Positions 51,617-60,539 of a stretch of DNA of 64,000 bases are shown here, in pieces; the first letter of the stretch is position 1, and the number at the start of each line of letters is the position of its first letter. Origin of the DNA: Alphaproteobacteria bacterium (GTDB lineage Bacteria > Pseudomonadota > Alphaproteobacteria > UBA6615); assembly GCA_021774445.1 (NCBI GenBank), contig JAJFJA010000074.1:45935-109934 (forward strand), given 5' to 3'. Below the pieces are notes generated by a model. It made no database searches. It was not told where the DNA came from and saw only the letters and a program-made list of their open reading frames with translations. The position numbers and the translations under genes were made by a program.

Positions 51617-53215
51617 ATGACAAACATCCGCAAGGCTTTTTTGCCGGTGCTAGGCGGTGTCCTTGCCGGTGCCATGCTGTTTACCAGCGTGGCGCAGGCG
51701 GAGGTGGTTTTCCACCGGGGAAACACCGGTGAGCCAGAGACGCTCGACCCGCACCGCACCTCTACTACCTACGAAGCCCATATCCTGCATGATTTGTTGG
51801 AAGGTCTAGTGGTGCAGTCCGCGGAAGGCATCGTGGTCGGTGGTGCCGCCGATCGCTGGGAGATCAGCGAAGACGGCAAGAGCTACACATTCCACATCCG
51901 CGAAAACGCTAAATGGTCGAACGGAGAGCCGGTAACGGCTGGTGATTTCGAGTACTCGTTGCGGCGCATCCTGACGCCGGAGACGGCAGCCAAATATGCC
52001 AATATTCTGTATCCGATCGCGAATGCGGAGCAGGTCAATACCGGTGACGTATTGCCGACGGAATTGGGCGTCGAGGCGGTCGACGATGACACCTTACGGA
52101 TCACGCTGAATGTCGCGACACCATTTTTCCTCGAGTTGCTGACGCATCAGACCGGGTTGCCGGTGTATCCGCCGGCGGTGGAGGAATTCGGCGACGATTT
52201 CGTGAAGCCGGAGAATCTGGTGACCAACGGTGCGTTCAAGCTGGAAGAAGTGGTACCGCAGGCGCAAATCAAGGCCGTGCGGAACGAGTTCTATTGGGAC
52301 AATGGCAATGTCCAGCTCGACACGGTCTATTACTATCCGACCGAGGATCGCGCCGCGGCGTTGCGGCGGTTCCAGGCCGGTGAGCTGCATGTGAACAACG
52401 ATGTACCGCAAGACCAGGTGCGCTGGATGCGGGACAACCTGGAGGGTCAGTTCAAGGCCTCGCCGCGCTTGGGCACCTACTATTACGCCCTTGATACGCG
52501 CGACCCGGCGATGTCCGATCCGAAGGTTCGCCAGGCGCTGTCGATGGCCATCGATCGGGAGTATATCGTCGAGGAGATCACCGGCGCCGGCCAAGTTCCG
52601 GCCTATAGCTTCGTGCCGCCGGGGACCAACAACTATGGCGAGCCGGCAATCGCCGACTATGCCACCCAGTCAATGTTGGATCGTGAGGAAAGAGCGATCG
52701 CGCTGTTGGCGGAAGCCGGTTTTGGAGCCGACAACCCGCTGACGATCGAGATCCGTTACAACACGTCGGAGAACCACAAGCAGGTGGCGCTGGCGATTGC
52801 GGATATGTGGAAGCCACTGGGCGTGGAAGTCACGTTGCTCAACACAGATGTGGCAACTCACTATGCCTATCTGCGTGACGGCGGCGAGTTCCAGGTGGCG
52901 CGGGCCGGCTGGATCGGCGACTACAACGATGCGCAGAACTTCCTGTTCATGGTCGAAAGCGACAATGAAGGCTTCAACTACGCGAAATACGACAATCCGG
53001 AGTATGACGCGTTGATGGACGAGGCCGCGGCCACCATAGACCTCGAAAAGCGAGCGGACATCTTGCGCCAGGCGGAGACGCTGTTCATGCGCGATCTGCC
53101 GTTCGTGCCGATCTATCACTATGCCAATCTGGAACTGGTCTCCGACAAGATCGAGGGCTGGGAGCAGAATCTGCAAGGCCGTCATCTGGCACGGTATGTG
53201 AAGATCAAAGAATAG
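51617..53215 (+). CDS. oppA: Oligopeptide ABC transporter substrate-binding protein
   Basis: A 532-residue periplasmic solute-binding protein of the SBP_bac_5 family. A signal peptide (FLPVLGGVLAGAMLFTSVAQA) is followed by GNTGEPETLDPHRTST, the ligand domain pattern WSNGEPVTAGDFEYSLRR and the C-terminal LPFVPIYHY. Strong Shine-Dalgarno ggagga precedes ATG 51617. Length and order make it an OppA-type peptide binder; substrate range is inferred. It is the first gene of the oppABCDF operon. Confidence 0.94.
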   Translation: MTNIRKAFLPVLGGVLAGAMLFTSVAQAEVVFHRGNTGEPETLDPHRTSTTYEAHILHDLLEGLVVQSAEGIVVGGAADRWEISEDGKSYTFHIRENAKWSNGEPVTAGDFEYSLRRILTPETAAKYANILYPIANAEQVNTGDVLPTELGVEAVDDDTLRITLNVATPFFLELLTHQTGLPVYPPAVEEFGDDFVKPENLVTNGAFKLEEVVPQAQIKAVRNEFYWDNGNVQLDTVYYYPTEDRAAALRRFQAGELHVNNDVPQDQVRWMRDNLEGQFKASPRLGTYYYALDTRDPAMSDPKVRQALSMAIDREYIVEEITGAGQVPAYSFVPPGTNNYGEPAIADYATQSMLDREERAIALLAEAGFGADNPLTIEIRYNTSENHKQVALAIADMWKPLGVEVTLLNTDVATHYAYLRDGGEFQVARAGWIGDYNDAQNFLFMVESDNEGFNYAKYDNPEYDALMDEAAATIDLEKRADILRQAETLFMRDLPFVPIYHYANLELVSDKIEGWEQNLQGRHLARYVKIKE

Positions 53216-53226
53216 GACCGACAGGG

Positions 53227-53258
53227 GAGGGTCCGGAGTCCTCGGATTTCGGACCCTC
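53227..53258 (+). promoter_or_regulatory. Intercistronic stem-loop between oppA and oppB
   Basis: GAGGGTCCG (53227-53235) and CGGACCCTC (53250-53258) pair perfectly over 9 bp with a 14-base loop. There is no T-run. Such hairpins downstream of binding-protein genes protect the 5' mRNA part or partly terminate transcription, giving more binding protein than permease. Confidence 0.6.
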
Positions 53259-53325
53259 ACTTCTCACGCGGTGCTATGACCCGCAAAAAAAGATGTGTTC
53301 TAAGCCGGCGTAAGCGGAAACCGCC

Positions 53326-54249
53326 ATGCTGAGCTATGCGGTGCGGCGCCTCCTGGGGGCGATTCCGACAGTCTTCGTCATCATCACGATCTCATTTTTT
53401 ATGATGAGATTGGCGCCGGGTGGGCCGTTCAATCTGGAGCGGCCGCTGCCGGCGAATATCCTGCGAAATCTGAACGCGGTCTATAACCTCGACAAGCCGC
53501 TGCTGATGCAGTTCTTCATCTATCTGCAGAATCTGGTGCACGGCAATTTCGGGCCGTCGATGGTGTATCGCGATTTGTCGGTCGCGGAGATCATCGGCAG
53601 CGGCCTGCCGGTCTCGATCCAATTCGGTGGCGCGGCGCTGCTGTTGGCGCTGGTGGTCGGCGCCTGTTTCGGCAGCTACGCGGCGCTGAAACAGAACAGT
53701 ATGTCCGACTATTCGGTGATGATCGTGGCGATGGTCGGGATCACCATCCCGAATTTCGTGATGGCGCCGCTGATGCAACTGGTCTTCGGCGTGGAGTTGG
53801 ACTGGCTGCCGGTGGGCGGTTGGGGCGAGGGCGCGTTGGCGAACAAGGTGATGCCGGTGATCGCGCTGGCGCTACCGCAAGTCGCGGTGGTGGCACGGCT
53901 GACCCGGGGCAGCCTGATCGAGGTCTTGCGCGCGAACCATGTGCGCACGGCGCGGGCCAAGGGCCTGCCGGAGCGCATCGTGTTGTGGCGTCATTCGCTG
54001 CGGGCGGCGCTGCTGCCGGTGGTGTCCTATCTGGGTCCGGCGGCGGCGGCCTTGCTGACCGGTTCGGTGGTGGTGGAGACCATCTTCGGGGTGCCGGGGG
54101 TGGGACGATTCTTCGTGCAGGGGGCGCTGAACCGCGACTATACGCTGGTCATGGGCACGGTGGTGCTGATCGCCAGTTTTATCGTGCTGTTCAACTTGCT
54201 GGTCGATTTGGCCTATGGCTTTCTCGACCCCAAGGTCCGCTATGACTAA
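53326..54249 (+). CDS. oppB: Oligopeptide ABC transporter permease OppB
   Basis: A 307-residue inner-membrane permease with six predicted helices. The N-terminal TVFVIITISFFMMRLAPGGP is the family signature, and the EAA loop is NHVRTARAKGLPERIVLWRH. With OppC it forms the peptide translocation pore. 110 bp separates it from oppA; oppC follows after 12 bp. Confidence 0.94.
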   Translation: MLSYAVRRLLGAIPTVFVIITISFFMMRLAPGGPFNLERPLPANILRNLNAVYNLDKPLLMQFFIYLQNLVHGNFGPSMVYRDLSVAEIIGSGLPVSIQFGGAALLLALVVGACFGSYAALKQNSMSDYSVMIVAMVGITIPNFVMAPLMQLVFGVELDWLPVGGWGEGALANKVMPVIALALPQVAVVARLTRGSLIEVLRANHVRTARAKGLPERIVLWRHSLRAALLPVVSYLGPAAAALLTGSVVVETIFGVPGVGRFFVQGALNRDYTLVMGTVVLIASFIVLFNLLVDLAYGFLDPKVRYD

Positions 54250-54261
54250 AGGGCGGCCGTC

Positions 54262-55404
54262 ATGACCACACTTTCGCGGTTCGACGCGGCCACCGGGTCG
54301 GAAGATGATGCCGTACGCGGCCGCAGTCTGTGGGCGAACGCCTGGCGGCGGCTGCTGTCGAACCGGGCGGCGGTGGTCAGCGTGGTACTGCTCCTGATCA
54401 TTGCTTTGCTCTCGGTGGTCGGTCCGATGGTATCGCCGCATGGGGTGGGCGAAATCTATCGGTCCTATACAAAGGTGCCGGCCGGGTTCCAGGCCTATCC
54501 GCGCGAGGCCGATATTCCGGATATGGTCGGCACGGCGCTGCGGCGCAGTCGAACGGAAGTGCAGTCACTGGAACTGGACGGCTCGACGATAATCCTGACG
54601 ATCACGTCGGCGCGCGAGATCGATGAGCGGCTGGCGCGTAGTCTGGCCCGCAGCGCCGATTTTGCCGATGTCACGGTGGTCGAGAAGAGTGCCGACGGGT
54701 TGGCGATGACCCTAAGTATGGAGGTGGTGCGCAACACCTTCCTGTTCGGCACCGATGCGAACGGCCGGGATCTGCTGACGCGGGTGCTGTTCGGGGGCCG
54801 CATCTCGCTGATGATCGGGCTGTTGGCGACCATGGTGAGTTTGGTGATCGGTGTGCTCTACGGGGCTACGGCCGGTTATCTGGGGGGCCGCGTCGATAAC
54901 GTGATGATGCGCATCGTCGACGTGCTGTATTCGATCCCGTTCATGTTTTTCGTGATCCTGCTGATGGTGTTTTTCGGCCGCAATATCGTGCTGATTTTCG
55001 TCGCGGTGGGGGCGATCGAATGGCTGGACATGGCGCGCATCGTGCGGGGCCAAACGCTGAGCATCAAGCGGCGGGAGTTCATCGAAGCGGCGATGGCCTG
55101 CGGGGTCTCGACATCGACGATCATCCGTCGGCATGTCGTGCCGAACGCCCTGGGGCCGGTGGTGGTCTATATGACCTTGCTGGTGCCGAAGGTGATCCTG
55201 CTGGAGAGCTTCCTGAGCTTCCTCGGGCTCGGCGTGCAGGAGCCGATGACGAGCTGGGGCGTGCTGATCTCGGAAGGGGCCAATAATATCGTCGAGGCGC
55301 CCTGGATGTTGATCTTCCCGGCGGTGTTTCTGGGGCTGACGCTGTTTTGCCTCAATTTCATCGGCGACGGGTTGCGCGATGCCCTCGATCCCAAGGATCG
55401 GTAG
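54262..55404 (+). CDS. oppC: Oligopeptide ABC transporter permease OppC, with long periplasmic insert
   Basis: A 380-residue permease, longer than the usual 300. Helix 1 is VVSVVLLLIIALLSVVGPMV (about 35-54). Residues about 60-155 form an extra domain rich in charged residues before the conserved FGTDANGRDLLTRVLFGGRISL. The EAA loop is EFIEAAMACGVSTSTIIRRHVV. Complete otherwise. The insert lies on the periplasmic side and could contact the binding protein. oppD follows after 6 bp. Confidence 0.92.
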   Translation: MTTLSRFDAATGSEDDAVRGRSLWANAWRRLLSNRAAVVSVVLLLIIALLSVVGPMVSPHGVGEIYRSYTKVPAGFQAYPREADIPDMVGTALRRSRTEVQSLELDGSTIILTITSAREIDERLARSLARSADFADVTVVEKSADGLAMTLSMEVVRNTFLFGTDANGRDLLTRVLFGGRISLMIGLLATMVSLVIGVLYGATAGYLGGRVDNVMMRIVDVLYSIPFMFFVILLMVFFGRNIVLIFVAVGAIEWLDMARIVRGQTLSIKRREFIEAAMACGVSTSTIIRRHVVPNALGPVVVYMTLLVPKVILLESFLSFLGLGVQEPMTSWGVLISEGANNIVEAPWMLIFPAVFLGLTLFCLNFIGDGLRDALDPKDR

Positions 55405-55410
55405 CGCATT

Positions 55411-56448
55411 ATGACGGTCGCCGCAGCGGCCCGCGAAGCCAAGCCGAACGGTGGCTCGCCACCGGTGCTGGAGGTCAGCAATCTGGTGACGCGGTTCGCG
55501 ACGCCGGAAGGTGAAGTGTGTGCCGTCAACGATGTTTCCTTCGCGGTGGCGGAAGGCGAAGCGGTCGGCATCGTCGGCGAGTCCGGCTCAGGGAAAAGCC
55601 AGATTTTCATGTCGGTGATGGGCCTGCTGGCGTCGAACGGTACGGCCAGCGGCAGTGTGCGGTATCGCGGCGCGGAGCTGTTGGGGCTGCCGACGCGGCT
55701 GCTCAATAAAATCCGTGGGGCACGGATGTCGATGATCTTTCAAGATCCGATGACATCGCTCAACCCGTATCTCAAAGTCTCGAAACAGATGACCGAGGTC
55801 CTGGTCTATCACCAGAAGATGGGCGAGGCGGAAGCGCTGCGGCGGGCGGTGGACATGCTGGATCTGGTGCGCATCCCGGAGGCGCGGCGCCGTATCGGCA
55901 TGTATCCCCATGAATTCTCGGGTGGGATGCGCCAACGGGTGATGATCGCCATGGCGTTGCTGTGTCAACCCGATCTGCTGATCGCCGACGAGCCGACAAC
56001 CGCGCTTGATGTGACGGTGCAGGCGCAGATCATCGATCTGTTGCGCGACATCAAGGCGGAGCTGAATACGGCGATCATCATGATCACCCACGATCTGGGG
56101 GTGATCGCAGGCATCTCGGATCGGGTGCTGGTGATGTATGCGGGCCGCATCGTCGAGCGTGGCGGCGTGGTGGATATCTTTCACGACCCGCAACACCCCT
56201 ATACCGAAGGTCTGCTCAACAGCATGCCGCGGATCGACTCGGCCCTGGTCGAAGACGAGCTGATCTCGATTCCCGGTCAGCCGCCCAATCTGCAGAGCTT
56301 GCCCGGCGGGTGCAGCTTTGAGCCACGCTGCCGTTACCGTATTGACCGATGTACGTTGGAGGCGCCCGAACTAAGGGAGATTGCCGGCGGGCGGGCGAAA
56401 GCGTGCCATCGTGAAGCTTTGACCCCGCAAGCGGCGGTGAGGGCGTAG
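55411..56448 (+). CDS. oppD: Oligopeptide ABC transporter ATPase OppD
   Basis: A 345-residue ABC ATPase. Walker A is GESGSGKSQ, the signature FSGGMRQRVMIAMA, Walker B LLIADEPTTALD, and the switch His follows in ITHDLG. The C-terminal oligopeptide domain has four cysteines (GGCSFEPRCRYRIDRC and AKACH) as found in OppD/DppD proteins that can bind an iron-sulfur cluster. It abuts oppF without a gap. Confidence 0.95.
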   Translation: MTVAAAAREAKPNGGSPPVLEVSNLVTRFATPEGEVCAVNDVSFAVAEGEAVGIVGESGSGKSQIFMSVMGLLASNGTASGSVRYRGAELLGLPTRLLNKIRGARMSMIFQDPMTSLNPYLKVSKQMTEVLVYHQKMGEAEALRRAVDMLDLVRIPEARRRIGMYPHEFSGGMRQRVMIAMALLCQPDLLIADEPTTALDVTVQAQIIDLLRDIKAELNTAIIMITHDLGVIAGISDRVLVMYAGRIVERGGVVDIFHDPQHPYTEGLLNSMPRIDSALVEDELISIPGQPPNLQSLPGGCSFEPRCRYRIDRCTLEAPELREIAGGRAKACHREALTPQAAVRA

Positions 56449-57441
56449 ATGGCGATGACATCAGCCGAGGCCGCGCCCCTGCTTAGCGTACTGGATCTGA
56501 AAGTTCATTTCGATCTGCGCGGCGGCCTGCTGTCGCAACAGCGCGATACCATCAAGGCGATAGATGGGGTCAGCTTCGATTTGGCGGCTGGCGAGACGCT
56601 TGGCGTCGTCGGCGAGTCCGGTTGCGGCAAATCAACCCTGGGGCGGGCGGTGTTGCAGCTGATCGTGCCGCGTTCGGGGCAGGTCGTGTGGATGGGCGAC
56701 GATCTCGGGCAAGTCGGGCGCCGCGGCATGCAGGCGCGGCGGGCGGAGATGCAAATCATCTTCCAAGACCCGCTGGCCTCTCTCGACCCGCGTATGACCG
56801 TCGGCGACATCATCGCCGAGCCGCTGATCACCCATAACCCGAGAATGAAGCGGGAGGAGACACGGGGCCGGGTTCGCATGTGGATGGAGCGGGTCGGGCT
56901 GACGCCGGAAATGGTCAATCGCTACCCGCATGAGTTCTCCGGCGGGCAGGCGCAACGGATCGGCATCGCCCGGGCGATGATCCTAGAGCCGAAGCTGATC
57001 ATTTGCGATGAGCCGGTGTCGGCGCTGGATGTCTCCATCCAGGCGCAAATCATCAACCTGCTACGCAAGTTGCAGCGCGATTTCGGGTTGTCGCTGATCT
57101 TCATCAGTCACGATCTTTCGGTAGTGCGCCATATCAGCAATCGGGTGATGGTGCTGTATCTCGGCAAGGTTATGGAAATGGCGGACCGAGACAGTCTGTA
57201 CGCCCAGCCCCGGCATCCCTACACCCGGGCGCTGATCTCTGCGGTGCCGATCCCGGACCCGGTCCAGGAGCGTAACAAGGAACGCATCGTGCTGAGCGGC
57301 GATCTGCCGTCACCGATCGATCCGCCTTCGGGTTGTCCGTTCCGGACGCGCTGTCCGGTGGCGACGGCGGTCTGCGCGCAGAGCATGCCGGCGCTGGAGG
57401 CCGCGGCGCCGGGACATGTGGTGGCTTGCCACAATCTGTGA
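56449..57441 (+). CDS. oppF: Oligopeptide ABC transporter ATPase OppF
   Basis: A 330-residue ABC ATPase. Walker A GESGCGKSTLGRA, signature FSGGQAQRIGIARA, Walker B LIICDEPVSALD and ISHDLSVVRH are complete. The C-terminal cysteine cluster GCPFRTRCPVATAVC to CH mirrors OppD. It starts directly after the oppD stop, completing the transporter oppABCDF. Confidence 0.95.
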   Translation: MAMTSAEAAPLLSVLDLKVHFDLRGGLLSQQRDTIKAIDGVSFDLAAGETLGVVGESGCGKSTLGRAVLQLIVPRSGQVVWMGDDLGQVGRRGMQARRAEMQIIFQDPLASLDPRMTVGDIIAEPLITHNPRMKREETRGRVRMWMERVGLTPEMVNRYPHEFSGGQAQRIGIARAMILEPKLIICDEPVSALDVSIQAQIINLLRKLQRDFGLSLIFISHDLSVVRHISNRVMVLYLGKVMEMADRDSLYAQPRHPYTRALISAVPIPDPVQERNKERIVLSGDLPSPIDPPSGCPFRTRCPVATAVCAQSMPALEAAAPGHVVACHNL

Positions 57442-57523
57442 CCGCCCGAGGCCTCTAGTCTAAAAGATTGTTAACTATACCGAGAATAAGATTGAGACTA
57501 CGGCAATAGTCTAGGTTCGGGAT

Positions 57524-58795
57524 ATGCGGGCGGATACGGCCGCCTATGCGGCGTTCAAAGCGCGCGTTGGGCACCAAGATCCGGCGGTGCGGGCGGCAGC
57601 GGCGGCGAGTGACGAGGCGCCGCCGGAGGTGCTCTACTACCTGGCGCAAGATGCCGCCGTCGAGGTGCGCCGGCGTGTGGCCGCCAACCCGGCGACGCCG
57701 GTGGCGGCGAATATGCTGCTGACTCGAGACCCCGATCACAGCGTGCGTTGCGAAATCGCCTATAAGGCGGTGGGATCCGGGCTCGAGGCTGAAGAGCGGA
57801 CCCGCATGCTGCGCATGGGCCTGACGATCCTGGAAACTTTGGCGATGGACCAGGTGGTCAAGGTGCGCGCGGCACTGGCGGACGCGATCAAAGGAGTGGC
57901 GGAAGCACCGCGGCAAATTATTCGGGCGCTGGCCGCTGATGCGTATGAGGAGGTTGCCGCCCCGGTGCTGCGCCGTTCGCCGGTACTGACCGATGACGAT
58001 TTGATCGAGGTTCTCGACGGTCATCCGCCGGAATGGGCGCAGACGGCGATCGCCCGGCGGGACACGGTGTCGCCGCCGGTGGCGGAAGCGATTGCGGATG
58101 CCGGATCGGAAGCGCCGACCGCCGAGTTGATCGGCAATAACGGCGCTAGTATTGCCGAACCGGTGCTGGAGCGCATTGTCGAAGGCGCGGCGGATGTGGC
58201 GGCTTGGCAGGCGCCGCTGGCGCAACGTGAGGCGATGCCGCCGCGGTTGATATCGCGCTTGGCGAGCCTCGTGACAGGGCCGATTTTGACCCTGCTGCGG
58301 CAGCGAAATGACCTGACGACGGAGATGCGGGACGCATTGGTGCTGCGCGAACGAACCGGGTCGACGCCAGGGCCGGCGGCCCGCGCCGAAGCGGCGGAGA
58401 GACCAGTTCGCGATGCCGCGCCGGCAACCGCTACCGCCGCCACGTCGGCACAGGACGAGCGCCAGCGGGCCGTGGCCTTGCATCAGGCGGGCGAGCTGGA
58501 TGACGACGTCGTGGCATCAGCCCTGGACCACGGCAATAACGAGTTCGTCACCGTTGCGCTGGCGCTGCGCGCCGGCATGACGCTGCCGACGGTGCAGCGC
58601 ATCCTGTCGGCCAAAGGGGCCGAGGTGGTCACCGCCATGGTGTGGAAGACGGGCATGTCGATGCGCTTTGCCATGGATGTGCAGAAATTCCTGGCGAATG
58701 TGCCGATTCCCGAGGTGCTGAATGCGCGCGGCGGGGTGGATTACCCGCTGAGCGAAGACAAGATGACCATGCTACTCGATGTTTTCGGCGACTGA
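57524..58795 (+). CDS. DUF2336 family protein
   Basis: A 423-residue helical-repeat protein. Repeated short helices (VRAAAAASDEAPPEVLYYLA, AVEVRRRVAANPATPV) are HEAT-like, fitting DUF2336. Features later are HPPEWAQTAIARRDTVSP, a Pro/Ala linker near 290, and a C-terminal domain. Alphaproteobacterial family of unknown function, possibly in signalling or scaffold roles. It is 82 bp after oppF; its stop codon touches the hip promoter palindrome. Confidence 0.86.
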   Translation: MRADTAAYAAFKARVGHQDPAVRAAAAASDEAPPEVLYYLAQDAAVEVRRRVAANPATPVAANMLLTRDPDHSVRCEIAYKAVGSGLEAEERTRMLRMGLTILETLAMDQVVKVRAALADAIKGVAEAPRQIIRALAADAYEEVAAPVLRRSPVLTDDDLIEVLDGHPPEWAQTAIARRDTVSPPVAEAIADAGSEAPTAELIGNNGASIAEPVLERIVEGAADVAAWQAPLAQREAMPPRLISRLASLVTGPILTLLRQRNDLTTEMRDALVLRERTGSTPGPAARAEAAERPVRDAAPATATAATSAQDERQRAVALHQAGELDDDVVASALDHGNNEFVTVALALRAGMTLPTVQRILSAKGAEVVTAMVWKTGMSMRFAMDVQKFLANVPIPEVLNARGGVDYPLSEDKMTMLLDVFGD

Positions 58796-58818
58796 TCGTC
58801 AAGACTTGACGATATAAT
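58795..58818 (+). promoter_or_regulatory. hipBA promoter with palindromic operator candidate
   Basis: ATCGTCAAG-a-CTTGACGAT is a perfect palindrome (58795-58813, 9-base arms), and a perfect TATAAT (58813-58818) begins at its last base. The palindrome occupies the spacer region between -35 and -10, where a repressor would block transcription. A second promoter-like pair, TTGAAT (58862-58867) and TATATA (58884-58889), lies downstream. Confidence 0.5.
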
Positions 58819-58881
58819 ACTGCATATCAATTTCCCAATTTATGTATAACTGCCTATATTCTTGAATGCGACGTGCTCTTT

Positions 58882-58930
58882 GATATATAGAAAGACCCAT
58901 CGATTGCGGTTCTCGATATAGAAAAACGGA
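58882..58930 (+). promoter_or_regulatory. GATATA-type direct repeats upstream of hipB
   Basis: GATATATAGAAAGACC begins at 58882 and GATATAGAAAAACGG at 58915, two similar direct copies about 33 bases apart, the second ending just before the hipB start. They could be additional HipB operators or part of the promoter. Inference from position. Confidence 0.35.
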
Positions 58931-58933
58931 TCA

Positions 58934-59233
58934 ATGGACTACGCAACTGAATATATCACCGCGACGCTAAAGGAAGCCCGCAAGCAACAGGGGCTCAGTC
59001 AGCGGGATCTCAGCGCGGCGGCGGGCGTGCCGCAAAGCCATATCTCGAAGATCGAGAACGGCGCCGTCGATCTCAGGCTGTCCAGTTTGATCGCCATGGC
59101 TCGGGCCCTTGGTCTGGAAGTAACACTGGTGCCGCGAAAGTCGGTTGTGGCCGTGAAAGCGATTGTAAGCGCGCCGCAATCGGAATTCGTCCGTCCGGCC
59201 TATTCTCTAGGTGACCAGGACGACGATGGCTGA
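58934..59233 (+). CDS. HipB-type XRE-family antitoxin
   Basis: A 99-residue protein with a helix-turn-helix (KEARKQQGLSQRDLSAAAGV, then QSHISKIENGAVDLRLSSL) characteristic of XRE and HipB. It would bind its own promoter and neutralise the neighbouring kinase. The start is ATG 58934. It overlaps the hipA-like gene by 8 bases, as expected for a toxin-antitoxin pair. Confidence 0.88.
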   Translation: MDYATEYITATLKEARKQQGLSQRDLSAAAGVPQSHISKIENGAVDLRLSSLIAMARALGLEVTLVPRKSVVAVKAIVSAPQSEFVRPAYSLGDQDDDG

Positions 59234-60452
59234 AGTCTCCGTCCTTGAGGTGCTGTTGTATGAGGTGCCAATTGGCACTCTGACCCGGGTCGCCGGTGAC
59301 CGCACTTTGTTCGCTTTCAGCGAGGCGTATGTGGCCGACCGGAACCGCGTGGTGTTGGGGCTGGGGTTCAAAGACCAATTGGGCGAATTGATCACCGAAT
59401 TTCGGCCCACACAAACTCGCCTCACGCCGTTCTTTTCGAATTTGCTGCCGGAGGGGCATATGCGGGTCTATTTGGCAGAGCGTGCCCGGGTAAACCCAGC
59501 CCGCGAGTTTTTTTTGCTCCGGGCGCTCGGCCGCGATCTCCCGGGTGCGGTCACGGTGCGGCCTGCCGACGGTGAGGACTGGCCGCAAGGCGCACGCGAT
59601 GATGGCGATCATGAGCGCCCGGGCCGCAACCCGCACGACAATGCGCTGCGGTTTTCGTTGGCTGGCGTGCAACTCAAACTCTCGGCGATTAGTGACGCCC
59701 GTGGTGGTCTAACGATTCCGGCCAAGGGTGTTGGCGGTTCTTGGATCGTCAAGTTGCCCTCGCGCGAATTTCAGCGCCTGCCGGAGAACGAATTCTCGAT
59801 GATGACCCTGGCCAGCCTGATTGGCATGGATGTGCCGGCAATGCAGCTCATTGATATTGAGGCGATTGGGAACCTGCCGGAGGGTATGGGGGCATTGGCA
59901 GGACGGGCACTGGCGATTGAGCGGTTCGACCGTGCTCAGGATGGCAGTGCGGTTCATATCGAGGACTTTGCGCAGATATTCGGCGTCTATCCCGAAGATA
60001 AATACCGCAGGGCCAGTTACCGCAATATCGCCAGTGTCGTCGGTGCCGAAGGGAGTTCGGAGGATGTTGCCGAGTTTGTTCGCCGACTTACCTTCAATAC
60101 GCTAATCGGCAATGCCGACATGCATCTGAAAAACTGGTCGATGATCTATCCGGACCGGCGTCGCGCGGCCCTCGCGCCGGCGTATGATTTTGTTTCGACG
60201 ATCGCTTATTTGACGGACCGAGGCGCTGCGTTGAATTTCAGCCGGACGAAGCTGTTTAGCGAATTCTCATACGACGAACTTGGCCATCTCGCCGCCAAAG
60301 CCCTGCTGCCGGAAAAACTCGTTCTGGAAACGGCTCGCGAAACTGTGGCGCTGTTTCATCAGCATTGGCAGGCCGAGAAGGCAAACTTGCCTCATTCCGC
60401 CGATGTTGTCCGGGCCATCGACGATCATGTTCGGACGATACCTCTGGCATGA
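59226..60452 (+). CDS. HipA-type serine/threonine kinase toxin
   Basis: A 408-residue protein with HipA N-terminal and kinase subdomains. Conserved pieces are FFSNLLPEGHMR, the loop SLAGVQLKLSAI, GGSWIVKLPS with the ATP lysine, ENEFSMMTLA, IERFDR, the catalytic Asp in IGNADMHLKNWS and the metal Asp in APAYDFVST. HipA-type toxins phosphorylate glutamyl-tRNA synthetase or other tRNA-related targets. All key kinase residues seem present, so activity is likely. It follows the antitoxin with an 8-base overlap. Confidence 0.9.
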   Translation: MAEVSVLEVLLYEVPIGTLTRVAGDRTLFAFSEAYVADRNRVVLGLGFKDQLGELITEFRPTQTRLTPFFSNLLPEGHMRVYLAERARVNPAREFFLLRALGRDLPGAVTVRPADGEDWPQGARDDGDHERPGRNPHDNALRFSLAGVQLKLSAISDARGGLTIPAKGVGGSWIVKLPSREFQRLPENEFSMMTLASLIGMDVPAMQLIDIEAIGNLPEGMGALAGRALAIERFDRAQDGSAVHIEDFAQIFGVYPEDKYRRASYRNIASVVGAEGSSEDVAEFVRRLTFNTLIGNADMHLKNWSMIYPDRRRAALAPAYDFVSTIAYLTDRGAALNFSRTKLFSEFSYDELGHLAAKALLPEKLVLETARETVALFHQHWQAEKANLPHSADVVRAIDDHVRTIPLA

Positions 60453-60539
60453 CGATCGTTTGATCGACTCTCGCTGGCCTTGCCGTACCCGTGAAGCTGC
60501 ATTATCCCGTGCAGCGTTGGCGTTTGTTGCAAGGGTGGC

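Noticed and set aside
57456..57513. TAGTCTA repeats between oppF and the DUF2336 gene as an operator
   Set aside because: Two direct copies and one inverted partial copy in an AT-rich promoter spacer; spacing is irregular and no regulator is suggested.
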